Shown here piece after piece: positions 38,901 through 48,399 of a stretch of DNA of 64,000 nucleotides. This DNA is from Lottia gigantea. Lineage: Eukaryota > Mollusca > Gastropoda > Lottiidae. Below the pieces are notes generated by a model that saw only the letters and a list, made by a program, of their open reading frames with translations, searched no databases and had not been told where the DNA came from. The position numbers and the translations under genes are program-made. Within the stretch, counting starts at the first letter, position 1, and every line of letters starts with the position of its first letter. The DNA lies in assembly GCF_000327385.1 (NCBI RefSeq), contig NW_008710662.1, positions 196,660 through 260,659 of the forward strand, written 5' to 3'.

Positions 38901-41900
38901 GCGACAGCAGCATTAGCTGCCGAAAGTCTTTCACGTACAAGACCTGTTGTAGCATACGGGGCTTCGAGTTATTGTCCCATCCAAACGCTAATATTCTTTT
39001 TCCATGTTCGACCTACATCACTGACAAGGTACGAAGGCATGTCGAATTATTACGGGATTGAAACCTTGAATAAATAGCGAGCTAACATTAACTCGCAGAG
39101 CCATTTTTATTTTAATGCCAAAATCTAAAATATATTTGATTGAGATTTCCCACAAATATCATAATATATCTCATTAATTACAGATGGAACATTTGAAGCT
39201 GCCTTAAATAGCAGAAAATATTACCTTAATGCGCTATTACAGATTCAAGCTTATAAGATCAATATGAATTTGTGAAAGTCAACCTGTCTTAGCACATTTT
39301 TGTCATGCTAGTTCAACTATATATATGTCACGTCTTAGTTAACTATATACCCACTAGGATAAGAAAAGCGACACTTTTTAATACTTATTTAAACGAAATT
39401 TCTATTGTAATTTGAAATGAAATAACTAATATTCTTAGACAATAAGACAATCTTCTGTCAACTAACATGGATATATCAGCACATTTACACAAGAAATAAC
39501 AGTTTTGTTCACCTTGATGTCTACAAGAATAATTATTAAGGTTGCTTATTAAAACATTATTATATGCCAATATAGTGTCATTTTATATGATATTTGCCGA
39601 ATTGTTTCTCGGCGTATTGACGTGTCCGGCCTGTTTACTGACGTGTGTGACGTGTATACTGACGGGTGTGGCGTGTTTACCGACGTGTGACGGAGATCTT
39701 ACTCCATTTGCCAGCAAACAATATGAATACAAGCAGTCGTAACAAAGTACATTGCCAGCAGTGTGCCAATATTAAGCCTTCAGACGTAATGTTCTGGCAT
39801 GGAAAAAGCGCCTAGCAAATATAATAATAATATTTATTCAAGTACTATGGGTATGGAATGTCAAGAAAACTGGCAACTGTCCACACAGTGAAACATGTCT
39901 TCTATCCTCTTTTCTTCAGCATTAAAATTTAACAAAACCCAGAACAAAGTTACATTTTCAGCTTGAAGATGAGATATAAAATACGTTGCATTAAATGTAA
40001 CAATAATTGTCAACAAATGTGCAAGGATAGGGGATTTAAAACAATTTTTTATTCTATACCTCACTTTGGAATTGCATTCTTTTCACAGATTGGCTAGTTA
40101 ATTATGTAAATTTCTTTTGGATGACAATAGCAAATGAGATACAAGCTGAGCTGGAAAATCATGAACAATCGAACTTCCTCGATCTTTGTTGATGGTCTCC
40201 TTCCATGATTAAAGACACTTACAGCATGTTTTATGAGAATTTAATGGCTCAAGGACGACCTGTTGTTGACGTGTATTTAATGATGCAAGATATCCATATC
40301 ATATCATTTCAACCTAGCGACTAGAAATGTAGAATCAATCAATTTATATAATAAATGCTATTCTTAGATTAACATTACATTTGAAGCTGAAATTTTAAAG
40401 TACACTACCTCCCAAAATGGACATGCAAATTTGAAGTCCCAAATTTGATCAAGTGTGTGTATTCACCAGAAGGACTTACCAGGTACTATGACTAAAGAAT
40501 AAAATCTCAATATAAGACGATATATCTATTAAACTAAGAAATTACTGAAACACAATTCTAAGCATGTTTCCAAATTACTTAGTTTAATGCAATATTACTT
40601 ACTTTGGATGGATGCACTATATTATAGAGTGATTCTGTGATACAATTTTGACACCAGGTAAGTCTGCTGATGAACTAATTTTAACCACGTTTAAAAATTT
40701 GAATATTTTGTCATCCTAAGATGTAGCATACCTATACAGCAACATATGTAATACACAAAAATATCATCTATGAGTAGTATCATGTCGCAACTGAAACGAC
40801 GCCCGTTAATTGAACGCCTTTCTGCGGTCAATTCGATGGATGTATCAAAGCAGTGACTTTTTGTGACCAATGAGGGAAATTCTGCCAGGACAGGCAGTAG
40901 CCTAATATTGTTCAAATTCCATAGCATAATATGCTGCAGTGAAGTGTAGCACCCGAACGACTTTTTCTTGTCAGACCCTACTAGCATGCCGATATTTGGT
41001 TGAAAAAGGAAAATAATTTCTTAGCTTTTGTTAAGTCGAAGCATGTATATATAGAAGCTAGTGCAGCCCAGTAGGTTCTGTCTAGTTGGGTAACTTTGAC
41101 ACGTCATCAAGTTTCTGTGCGAACAGTTCACACCAAATATCAAGCAGAAATCTAATTAAAAGAGGAAACTAATTTGGACAATTATACATGCAACATGTTA
41201 ACTGTAAATAATTGGTGTTAAATAATTAGTTAAACAATATAACATAACACCAAAACCAATAATTACTTCTTCATTATCCTAAAGAGTAATACATTCGATC
41301 TCGACATGAAACACTCGAACTTTTCAACCCCTCCTCTCTCTATACTCATGATGCATGGCCTGACACGACAGACGCGTAACATGTTATTTAAACCAAGGTT
41401 TGTGCACCTTCATTATCCCTCAACAATTAGACATTGTCTATCTTCATTACTCCAAAATGGAGTAGAAGAATAAGGTGTAAAACGTTGTTTCATTTTATTT
41501 TCTAACCCAAGGTTGACGAATATATCAGCCGATATATTAGACTGAATTGATGTTATATTGATAAAAGGTTGTCAAGTTAGTGTTGGAGTTGTCAGGGGTA
41601 TTACATTTATTATTAATGTTCCACAAGGCAATAGTGTCACTTATTACAATAACTGTTCATGTGTTATGAGATACCGAAAGTTGAAACAGCATTTTGTAAG
41701 TGCATATAAGTACAAATCAATCAGTGATCATTGCTATCTTGACACATATAAAAATCACTTTAAATCAAGCCGAAATACTCGAGTGATCGCTGTCCAAATT
41801 CAACAAGTTACACCAGAACCATTTGAGTTTTCGCACTTTGCTGTGAAAGTGGCATTTTCTTCTCATAAAAAGGAACAATGTTTCCATAACATATTGTACT

Positions 41901-44900
41901 CCATTTCTTACGATCCTATATGTGATATTTTCACACATTTTCGTCATAAATAGAAGTAAGAAACTACAAAATATGTATTTATTCGAAAGCTACATTCAAA
42001 CGACCCGAGTAAAGCCACTGAAGCAATCTGGTGTTTACTAATCACGGAGGAAAAGGGTTAAAACGTTACAGAAATATTTAGGATTCATTGTACCCTTTTT
42101 AAATTTTCTAAATCCCCTCATCCATCAGCATGATATTATAAAAATCTTTTAATTTTTAATTCCCACAAGGTCTATCAGGTACCCTTTAGGTGTTGGGAAA
42201 AGGCCGCTATAGGGTTTGGGGTTTATAATAAGTGCTCTTGTGCATTATAACTCAGCTGCGCCAAGCCAACCAGCATTTTCAATATGAGAGATGATTCAAC
42301 GATATCCATAATAACATTATTTCTATTATAAATTTAGATGGCGGTTTGGTGAAGTCACTTGCAGATGGTACGCATTCAATGGTATGTTCTTCGGATTAGC
42401 AAGTATCGGATGTTTAGCTTCCATTGGTTTAGACAGATACATGCTGACTTGTCGCTATCATAAATGTAAGTTCCAACTTTTCTTCGCAGTTTAGGTGTAC
42501 TTTGTAGTATATTTGGGTCACTGATAGGAGTCTGTGATTCTTTCAATTCCTCTTAAACTAAACTTTATTACGTGACTATCGCAAATGCCTGCGGATATGT
42601 GAGGACGACATAAATCTTAGTTTTAGTGGAATAGCAATAACTGATACACATTAACAGTTCAGAAAATCGCTTTACAATCCATTTAATTCGCAGCTACATT
42701 CTGTCCATAAATACCACGAATAATCGCATGGTTAAAATTGGTTACAGGTTTAGTGGTTAACTTCAATTGCATAATGTCAGCATGAATAATACTCTCTAAT
42801 TTGAGGTGCAAAAAACTTACATTTCAAGTTTTTTAAAGAAACGTGTGACGAATTCTATTATTGTGTATCTGTTTTTTCATCATCAAAGATTCTAATGAAT
42901 GCTATTTTTTGGTTCTTTTCGTTTATTTAGCGAAGCCCACGTAGTTAATGAGATTTTATATTAAAATTTGAAACATTATTTGCTTTTCATATGTTTTGTA
43001 TGTATTGTGATTACCCATTGTCATAAACAATACAAGTTCAGAACTGTAAAGACTACATGACAAATGAAAGTCTGGCCATTCAGTCATTCAGCTAACTAAT
43101 ATTGACAAACTAACGCTTGGAGGCACCTGGGTACCATTGACGGTGCCATTTAAACCGTCTCTGAAATATGGGATGACCTTAATAGATATTCCACGGTTTG
43201 TACAATCTTGGGCTATAAAAGGGTTTGCAAAGAGGTTGTATAAGTTACATGTGTTTTGGGGACAATTTGCACCATTCCAATTTCCATTTTAATCTTTGGT
43301 TCCCGTAATTCCACGACAACTAAGTGTTAAACGAAACATCACAATTCTCAAGGGCCTTAAGTGAAAATCGTCTTTTCTGATAAGAAACAGAAACAACAAA
43401 CGTCTGATTGAAAATGGGAATGGTGCAACTTGGTGCTATCAGTGTCCACATTTTTAAAAATTCTTACCGATACGTATAATTTCTTTAGAAAACCTCTTTA
43501 CAATCCCTTTAAGCTTGGGTTACCTGCATTTCGTGTTACTTGTAAGGATTGAAATATTTTGTCATTCCAGTCACAGGCTTTTTATATAGCTGATGCATTA
43601 GAAACCATTCTGGCACCATCCGACAAGAGGAAAATGCTTATGAAGAAACGATAGACATTATAGATTGATAGATATTATCAGCTCACATCAGATTACCTTA
43701 GTTTAACCATATTCGAACTTGTTTATTATTGTCTATTTCAGATTTAGAGTTGGAAACTAAACATTATGTGGGTTTATCTCTTGCGGTGTGGCTCAATGCC
43801 TTATTTTGGGCTGTAATGCCATTATTAGGCTGGTCACAGTAAGTATCATACGACATTGTCAGAGTAAGATCATACTTAACTACGTGTCTGATATATTAGC
43901 CAGAATCAGATCACAAACTCTGTTGACCGACATGTAAAAGGCGGAGTCAACCGAATTCTTTTTTCAAACGTCTCATATCTTTCCTAACAGTTTGCATCGA
44001 AAGAATGTTTTCAACGCTTAAGAAAGTTGCAAATTGTGCTTGTGAATTGACAGATAGTCATGGCCAATGGAACGGAGTGGAAATCGATTGTTGGCGATTT
44101 TCTTTCCATAGGCATCACCATCTTGTATAGAGATTTAATTTTTTTTTAGATTTTTGTTTCGCAACCAATGAGAATTACATGTATTTGAGGAAGGCTTAGT
44201 TCAAATATTTATAATTCGCCCGATATTTTTGGCTTAGATATTTAGATGTCTGTCAACATGAACTATTTTTTGGTATCTGTTATTTTCTTCGTAAGAACGA
44301 CACGTAGTTTCGTATGAATAAGTGATGTTTTTATGTTCTTACGCACTAGTGTCATGACAAACGCCTTATCCTAAAGGAGATTTTTTTCTGAATCTTAATA
44401 ACGAGACTGTCCCTTGATACTCTGTTTCTTAATCATTGACTCATATTACGAAGTCTCTTTATTCCCTCGTTAAATATTATTTTTAAAGCTGTACTGGAAG
44501 TCTTAAGTACACAAAAATATGTTTTTACGCTAACAAGTATTTAACTTCTAATAACATTGATATTGGCTTCGAGATAGAATTGTTATTACAATATTAAAAC
44601 TGTCAATAATACAATTTTAATCAGATATTAACAACGCTTCACAAGAATTGTATTTAACTCATCGAAAGATAAGCTACCACGTAGACTGAAATCTTGACAT
44701 TAACCACGTGTTTGACTCATCGGATGTGAGCTACGACGTAGGCTGAAATCGTGGTAGGTGCACGATGATCTGATGTCATTAAGTTTTATTAACTGAAACA
44801 GTTGGCGTTTTGAACTTAATGGTAAAAAATTGTCACCAGTGGAAAACAAAAAAATATGTTTAAGAGGAGTTCCTGTTACAGTTTTTTTTTAATTTCTTTT

Positions 44901-47900
44901 CATTGGCATCACAATTATATTTTTTTTTATGTCTATATCACATAATTGGCTGTTTTAAAATATATAAGATTCTTGAAAGATAATTATAGAAATTCTGGTT
45001 TCTCGGAATATTTTAAGAAGTATTTCTGTATGGTTTCATTGTTAGGTAGCGACAATGACGCAAGGTTATTATTATGACCTATAACTTTCCGATGTTTGCT
45101 AATAAGGACAAAGATAGAATAGATTCGTTGTCACCTTTTTAGCGTTCATTCATTTATAATTAAATCACGATTCCGTTTACACGGTATCACGCAATTTGAT
45201 TGGATAACAGCGGTCACGTGAATTCGGTTTATATCTGTGTAAACGGAATGTAAATATAAGCTCCGCCGGACTGCTTTTATCAGTGATTTGATTGACGTGG
45301 CCACTACACAGCGTCGATGTCTTTTCTTCGAACGTCACCAGAGCCGAAATCTGCACTTCACTGAATGATTACGGTATTTTCCAAATTCCCTCCATTCTCC
45401 AAATATCAACAAAATTATGATTTTTGGATTTATTTCGAACTCGGCTGTCAATAATTGAACTTAAAATGTGGCCGCTAATTCAACTTTCAAGCAGTAGCAA
45501 TAAATAGGTGACCCACTTATTGCTGATTGGCTGTTCTCTTGGACGTCTCTATTGTTAGTATGGTGCAGAAAGTATGACGTAAAACTCCATTCATTTCATT
45601 TCATTTCTATTGTTAGTATCAGTTCAGCTATGCGGATTTATACAGTGTACACAGGTTTTTTCTGTTTATACATCGATAAACTGAAAAAATGTTCAGGTCA
45701 TTCCTTAAGTATATGAACCTGTATACGGATGATTAAGATGACAATGCAATTCGAAATCACCTTCATCCATCATTTTTGGCATATATTATAACTAAAGAGA
45801 ACGCATTGCCACCATACAAACGATTCACGATCTGAAATACTCGATGGTACTACTCTTTGGAGGAGTCCACTACTATGCTACCTTTACTTCCGATTTTGCT
45901 ATTCCTTTTGACAAGACTTTTGATTGACGGAATTGTTTTGCTTGTAAGGAAATTTATCACCAGTTTCTAACTACCACATCTAAATCAAGACAGTATCTAA
46001 AATTTTTTTAGTTCTATTAAAGTTTTCTTGAAACATTCAAATGATTTTTTTAATTTTTCAGATACACGATAGATTCCTCAGCAATAGCATGTTTACTAGA
46101 TTTATCCAGACCGGAAATTGGATTAATTCTATATATATTAGCTATTTTCATATTTTGTTTTGTTATACCATTGACAATAGTTGGTATCACATATTATAAA
46201 GCCTGGATGAAGATTCTAGAAATTGGCGATGGCGGAGCACAAGAAAATATAGAATGGACCAACCATAAACAAATAACCAAGGTGAGAATCTAGTGTCTGT
46301 ATAACTAGAACCGCTTCAAGTATTTGTTTTCAATATGAATATGAACTTGAATCGCTCCGTTTAGTGACTTTCTTGCTGTCCTGATGGGAGCGGCGGTGTC
46401 TCAATGCGTTAACGTTGACAGCGTAAAGTGGTCTCTTGCAACTATTAAAACTAAACCTGATTTAACAAAATGTCGCCTGGTATTAACATTTCAAGATTCT
46501 CGACTAGACTGAAATTATGTGTTCGTAATGTTAAGAGATATTCGTCACAACCATTAAACCAAGACTCCTTTTGTCTGCTATGCGCTGGCGTATACGCAGC
46601 CGTATGCCAGCGAACTTTTCTGGAAATAACCTGACAACATACTTGCTAATTTAAGATCCGAGCGATTTTTTCATGCTTATAGATACGTACTACGCAAGTG
46701 CAACAGACAATAGTCTCGGCCTAACGGAATGAATTTGTGTGCATTCTGTTGTCAAAAATCACTTCACCTTTGTAGGAACGTAGTTGACAAAAAAAATAAT
46801 TTAGACATTCATGCATACTTAAATGTATAATATTCTAGACATTCCGACTTGTAAATTGCCAAGAACGCCGATAACTACATTCAATAAATCAAAAACCATT
46901 AGCACATATAATCTTCAAAAATCACATTTCAAATTTATTACCATATATGCCAGATATACCCGCTTTAACATGATTTAATTGCAACTAAAAGCTTATCAAC
47001 AATCAATCTGTGAATGATATACCACGTATTGCCATGGGAAGGTGATTACGATGTCTGGTTATTTTTAATCAGCGTTTCTGCTTACTGTTGATATTTTTAT
47101 ACTCGATATTTCTGTTTATCATACCCAAGGATAGATGTAACCCTAGGGACAACCAAACCAAAGGAAAATTTATTTTGAATAAAATAACCGACATCATTAA
47201 ACATGTTTTTGTATCACGGAAGTTTGTATATGCAAGAATGCAAATAGTCTAATGGTGTCAAGGTAATAAACGGAGTTCGTTATAAAGTTGACATTGTGAA
47301 GATGGTCATATCCTTGATCTTTTTAAATGCCAGACAGCTTAATGAAAATATTTGATTTAAGGACGGCCTTTTCTTCAGAAGAATCAATTGTTGAATTTAC
47401 GGTGATCATGTTATCTAATAATTGCTTTCCCAATCACACAGTATTATTTACGTCTGAGAACATGTGTCAGACATGATATATAACCCATTGACACGATTTG
47501 TCAATCGAATTGGCTCATGTTACCACCAGAGTAGTTCTATGCCGTTTTAATTAGGGTTAAAAATAAATACCAGGTTGTTTTGAAATTCAAAGAGACCACG
47601 TCTTTATGCGACAATTTCAATCGACTTTCAATCAGTAGAGCTTATAGCAGATCATTTTACATATACACAGAAACGGTTATATTCATCTTCACGATGGTCA
47701 AGGTATAGGTGAAATTGTAGTAACTTGATCGTAGTGAAGATGGAACAATGTAAGACAGCTCATAGTTCTTATCGACGTCTTCGAATACAAAAATTACACA
47801 AACTTATTCAATTCAAAAACGGGAAACAAGTATCTTTTCCTGAAAGAGCAAGAAGAAGCTCGTGCAACTGAAAGACCTATGTTTATTTGAATCACAAGGT

Positions 47901-48198
47901 AAATTCTTCTAAATATTACATTGTATATTTTCAGATGTCTGTGGTAGTTGTTGTAATGTTTTGTTTTACGTGGTCACCTTATGCCATGGTACATCTATAT
48001 TGTATATTTCGAACAACTCGTCACATACCTCCAGCGTTAAGTATTGTGCCAGCATTATTAGCTAAATCGTCAGCTGTATATAACCCTTACATTTATGCCA
48101 TAGTTAACAAACGATTTCGACTTGCCTTAAAGAAAATGTGTGGTTGTATTTGTACCAGAAATGACAGACAGGCCCTTCAGATTCACAATCTGTGTTGA
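20801..48198 (+). CDS. Peropsin-like opsin (retinal-binding GPCR), complete, six coding exons
   Basis: Exons 20801-20948, 33268-33430, 42338-42465, 43742-43838, 46062-46281 and 47935-48198 join in frame to 339 aa plus TGA; all junctions are GT-AG. Seen: an N-terminal NST glycosylation site, seven membrane helices, TM2 NLSLADL, disulfide Cys112 and Cys189, Tyr115 at the vertebrate counterion position, D136-R-Y, TM6 FTWSPYA with Trp265, retinal Lys296 in AKSSAVYNP, NP-x2-Y at 302-306 and Cys-rich tail. YVGLSLAVWLNALFW and KMSVVVVVMF align with human RRH (337 aa), as does Tyr at the counterion site. Peropsins and the related RGR/retinochromes bind all-trans-retinal and are thought to act as photoisomerases or light sensors. 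The residue matching Glu181 is Asp183. RGR, retinochrome or another group-4 opsin is less likely. The ATG at 20801 has A at -3. AATAAA lies at 48391. Confidence 0.93.
21695..21890 (+). mobile_element. MITE-like family A, copy in opsin intron 1
   Basis: Contains gacgagtcgtcattttaac, ggatttgaagaccc and gaggtacgattggcc, matching 28190-28320. An ORF over it is incidental. Confidence 0.55.
22058..22183 (+). repeat. Exon-like duplicated segment, copy 1
   Basis: It starts ttactgtgtcataacatttc, has a pyrimidine tract and gttcttttag, then an open frame ENKEERVGSFCDVYN ... FAIVVV ending in TAG. Joined to opsin exon 1 (phase 1) it would be read in this open frame. A copy about 90% alike lies 1139 bp downstream. 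It could be an alternative terminal exon, an exon of an unseen gene, or simply a duplicated non-coding piece. Confidence 0.45.
22425..22446 (+). mobile_element. SINE/LINE 3' tail with ATTTC repeats
   Basis: The string ctccattcatttcatttcat also ends the small insertion at 45562-45605, where target-site duplications are visible. Only the tail can be recognised here. Confidence 0.45.
23197..23334 (+). repeat. Exon-like duplicated segment, copy 2
   Basis: Counterpart of 22058-22183, with acceptor-like ttcttctag at 23231-23239 and an open frame ENKEERMGSYCDVYN ... FAIVDIMIFI ending in TAA. The open phase is the same as in copy 1. Most differences change the amino acid, which does not argue for strong coding constraint. 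Confidence 0.45.
24370..24505 (-). mobile_element. MITE-like family A, interrupted copy (first part)
   Basis: gtaaaattcctagtttgaga at 24406 and ctagtacttctaaagac near 24460 match the 26.2-kb copy. The expected end (gcgcactatccctttaat) appears only at 24793-24812, so about 280 bp seem to be inserted. Confidence 0.55.
24785..24812 (-). mobile_element. MITE-like family A, end of the interrupted copy
   Basis: The word ggcgcactatccctttaa is the family terminus, separated from its body at 24370-24505. Confidence 0.45.
25457..25670 (+). mobile_element. MITE-like family A, near-full copy
   Basis: Begins attaaagggacactttaa, then aaactaggaattttattc, gacgagtcgtccttttaac, gctcaaatttcgatggtgag. Opposite orientation to 26.2 and 30.2 kb. 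A 111-codon ORF on the other strand overlaps it and is a by-product. Confidence 0.65.
26165..26345 (-). mobile_element. MITE-like family A copy
   Basis: gacatatatagaaaagac, cgagatatttttaaagg, ctagtacttctaaagac and the end ggcacactgtccctttaat. Confidence 0.65.
26346..26985. other. Opsin intron 1 segment, nothing recognised
   Basis: AT-rich, without ORF or repeat boundary that could be supported. Confidence 0.35.
26990..27125. mobile_element. MITE-like family D, copy 1
   Basis: The words aactgagttgtgcgttgcgt, cactttcattattcacaaat, acgcaactgataatcgcc and a terminus attgtgtgagg are shared with 36.5 and 37.0 kb. Mirrored atggcgat and atcgccat flank the core. Confidence 0.55.
27400..27890 (-). 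mobile_element. LINE 3' end, decayed (L2/CR1/Rex-like reverse-transcriptase C-terminus)
   Basis: On the minus strand, 27570-27706 reads TPKVWIILPFDLR, SSLAIFKSLLKTFLFKKDF, the standard C-terminal tail of non-LTR retrotransposon ORF2 (usual form PKLWNSLP ... LSxFKSxLKTHLF). Further 5' (27710-27880) KCLNDIAPT and LLEIYTPNLLR also fit, but in a different frame and with in-frame stops. The 3' side has an A/T-rich untranslated part with tgtacagcgcatcag, like the usual LINE 3' UTR. It is 5'-truncated and dead. Confidence 0.82.
28165..28328 (+). mobile_element. MITE-like family A, inner part
   Basis: gtctcgagtcgtcattttaa, tttgacggtgagctg, tctgagactaaggtacgatt and aacggatggtgaacc define the inner half of the family. 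Confidence 0.6.
28770..29240. other. Unidentified CpG-richer block with repeated motif
   Basis: The motif cttccaattgagagaaaatcg (29055) recurs as cttccatttgagaaaaaaatt (28895), each followed by a ctc(t/g)gaga word. A 126-codon ORF at 28764-29144 (-) has no known domain. It looks like a mobile-element remnant rather than a host exon, but it is unresolved. Confidence 0.3.
29300..29475 (-). mobile_element. MITE-like family C, copy 3 (half element)
   Basis: gggattctattgaatag, tgacaccaggtaaatcc, cattttggtcaaattt and ggagtagtatatg are the reverse complement of the 15.36-kb arm. Confidence 0.55.
30070..30347 (-). mobile_element. MITE-like family A, longest copy
   Basis: The body (tgactaatcgtatctaag, gtcgaaatttgatc, aaaaacgactcgtcttt, gtaaaattcctagtttgag) and the terminus atggcgaatctgtcccttt are continuous, so this copy links the inner and end fragments seen elsewhere. 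Confidence 0.7.
31078..31482 (+). other. 134-codon ORF inside opsin intron 1, unidentified
   Basis: The ORF has several Cys pairs (CLSCDYIC, CRLC) and is Asn/Ile-rich. I recognise no domain, signal peptide or splice partner. Its length is somewhat above expectation for this base composition, but chance is the best explanation. Confidence 0.2.
31483..33267. other. Rest of opsin intron 1
   Basis: AT-rich with no supported feature. The acceptor tttacag at 33261-33267 closes the intron. Confidence 0.4.
33268..33430 (+). CDS. Opsin exon 2 (TM1-TM2)
   Basis: Encodes ILGLIGNLIVWVVF, the loop FKSLRIKSS and NLSLADLGMCAFGFPF. Donor GTAAGC from 33431, phase 2. The Asn57 and Asp85 anchors of TM1 and TM2 are present. 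Confidence 0.92.
33440..34020 (+). repeat. ~42-bp tandem repeat in opsin intron 2, about 12-14 diverged copies
   Basis: The unit is built on acgtagctttgtgccaaag, then aacattgaatctactt. Divergence is high and spacing varies from about 35 to 50 bp. It begins almost at the exon 2 donor. Confidence 0.75.
34021..36520. other. Opsin intron 2, nothing recognised
   Basis: No repeat boundary, exon or RNA gene could be supported. Short ORFs are incidental. Confidence 0.35.
36525..36655. mobile_element. MITE-like family D, copy 2
   Basis: Starts aggagctctcacaccatgac and ends acgcaactggtgtgagggtc, so the ctcacacca ends form a terminal inverted repeat. The inside contains cgcaactcacaactcagttg. Confidence 0.6.
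36925..37085. mobile_element. MITE-like family D, copy 3, next to a second dispersed repeat
   Basis: gaccactttcattattcgc and ctaatcgcaatggtgtgagg match copy 1. The part 36925-36977 (gtttgccaggcaaggtaaca, ctggcatctgtcaaaa) is the inverse of 7008-7056. Confidence 0.5.
37086..39600. other. Opsin intron 2, nothing recognised
   Basis: Several 60-80-codon ORFs on both strands; none shows a domain. Confidence 0.35.
39612..39690 (+). repeat. Short GT/CG-rich tandem repeat, ~24-bp unit
   Basis: Three to four units of tgacgtgtgtgacgtgtata type, in an otherwise AT-rich intron. Confidence 0.6.
40395..40735. mobile_element. MITE-like family C, full fold-back copy
   Basis: Left arm ttaaagtacactacctccca ... 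ggacttaccaggtac; right arm acaccaggtaagtctgctg ... gtcatcctaagatgtagc. The two arms are imperfect reverse complements, and the middle has paired aaactaagaaat and attacttagttt. Confidence 0.7.
41558..41953 (+). other. 131-codon ORF inside opsin intron 2, unidentified
   Basis: No signal peptide, domain or splice partner recognised. Probably a chance open frame. Confidence 0.2.
42338..42465 (+). CDS. Opsin exon 3 (ECL1-TM3-ICL2)
   Basis: Encodes WRFGEVTCRWY, GMFFGLASIG and the DRY motif. Cys112 is the TM3 disulfide Cys; Tyr115 stands where vertebrate visual opsins have the Glu113 counterion. Donor GTAAGT from 42466, phase 1. Confidence 0.93.
43207..43518. mobile_element. MITE-like family B, copy 3, full fold-back
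   Basis: Left end ctataaaagggtttgcaaag, right end acctctttacaatcccttta. Inside, caatttgcaccattcc is mirrored by gaatggtgcaacttgg. It lies in opsin intron 3. Confidence 0.72.
43742..43838 (+). CDS. Opsin exon 4 (TM4)
   Basis: Encodes HYVGLSLAVWLNALFW and MPLLGW. Donor GTAAGT from 43839, phase 2. WLNALFWAVMP aligns closely with TM4 of vertebrate peropsin. Confidence 0.93.
43839..45155. other. Opsin intron 4, left part
   Basis: No recognised feature. Confidence 0.35.
45160..45720 (+). mobile_element. Interspersed element E, copy 2 (inverted relative to 17 kb)
   Basis: Homologous in reverse complement to 17044-17460. It also carries acagtgtacacagg (45645-45660), part of the palindrome found at the other end of copy 1. 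A 44-bp insertion with duplicated target sits inside it. Confidence 0.7.
45562..45605 (+). mobile_element. 44-bp truncated retroposon tail with 14-bp target duplication
   Basis: The segment ends in ctccattcatttcatttcat and is flanked by tctattgttagtat on the left (45548-45561) and right (45606-45619). The copy of element E at 17 kb has the uninterrupted site. This is the picture of a severely 5'-truncated SINE or LINE insertion. Confidence 0.78.
46062..46281 (+). CDS. Opsin exon 5 (ECL2-TM5-ICL3)
   Basis: Encodes QYTIDSSAIAC (disulfide Cys189, with Asp183 at the Glu181 position), the TM5 segment ILYILAIFIFCFVIPL and ICL3 up to ITK. Donor GTGAGA from 46282, phase 0. Confidence 0.93.
46583..46612. 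repeat. Short imperfect palindrome
   Basis: cgctggcgtatacg is mirrored by cgtatgccagcg with a short loop. The arm resembles gttggcgtatattacc near 7020, so it may be a remnant of that dispersed repeat. Confidence 0.5.
47255..47312 (+). repeat. Dispersed repeat fragment shared with 7.54 kb
   Basis: gtcaaggtaataaacggagt ... attgtgaagatgg matches gtcatggtaatagacgaagt ... attgtgaagatg at 7536-7590. Confidence 0.5.
47935..48198 (+). CDS. Opsin exon 6 (TM6-TM7 and C-tail)
   Basis: Begins MSVVVVVMFCFTWSPYA; retinal-binding Lys296 in LLAKSSAVYNPYIYA; then VNKRFRLALKKMCGC, with Cys residues that could be palmitoylated, and a short tail ending HNLC before TGA. Confidence 0.95.
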   Translation: MSVVVVVMFCFTWSPYAMVHLYCIFRTTRHIPPALSIVPALLAKSSAVYNPYIYAIVNKRFRLALKKMCGCICTRNDRQALQIHNLC

Positions 48199-48390
48199 TG
48201 GATCAAACTTATGCATTCAAATGGAACTGGTTGTGCTTTTTTTGCGGTGCCTATGGATACAGTGTCTTCACTATGTGACAAACTTTGTTCATCGAAAAGT
48301 GTTAGGTTGTGATTTTATTACAGGAATATACTGAATGTACCATGCCGTCAGTGTTTATAAAGATGAATGACATCGAGTGCAAGAAATTAA

Positions 48391-48396
48391 AATAAA
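48391..48396 (+). promoter_or_regulatory. Candidate opsin poly(A) signal
   Basis: AATAAA about 190 bp past the opsin stop codon. Confidence 0.5.
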
Positions 48397-48399
48397 AGT

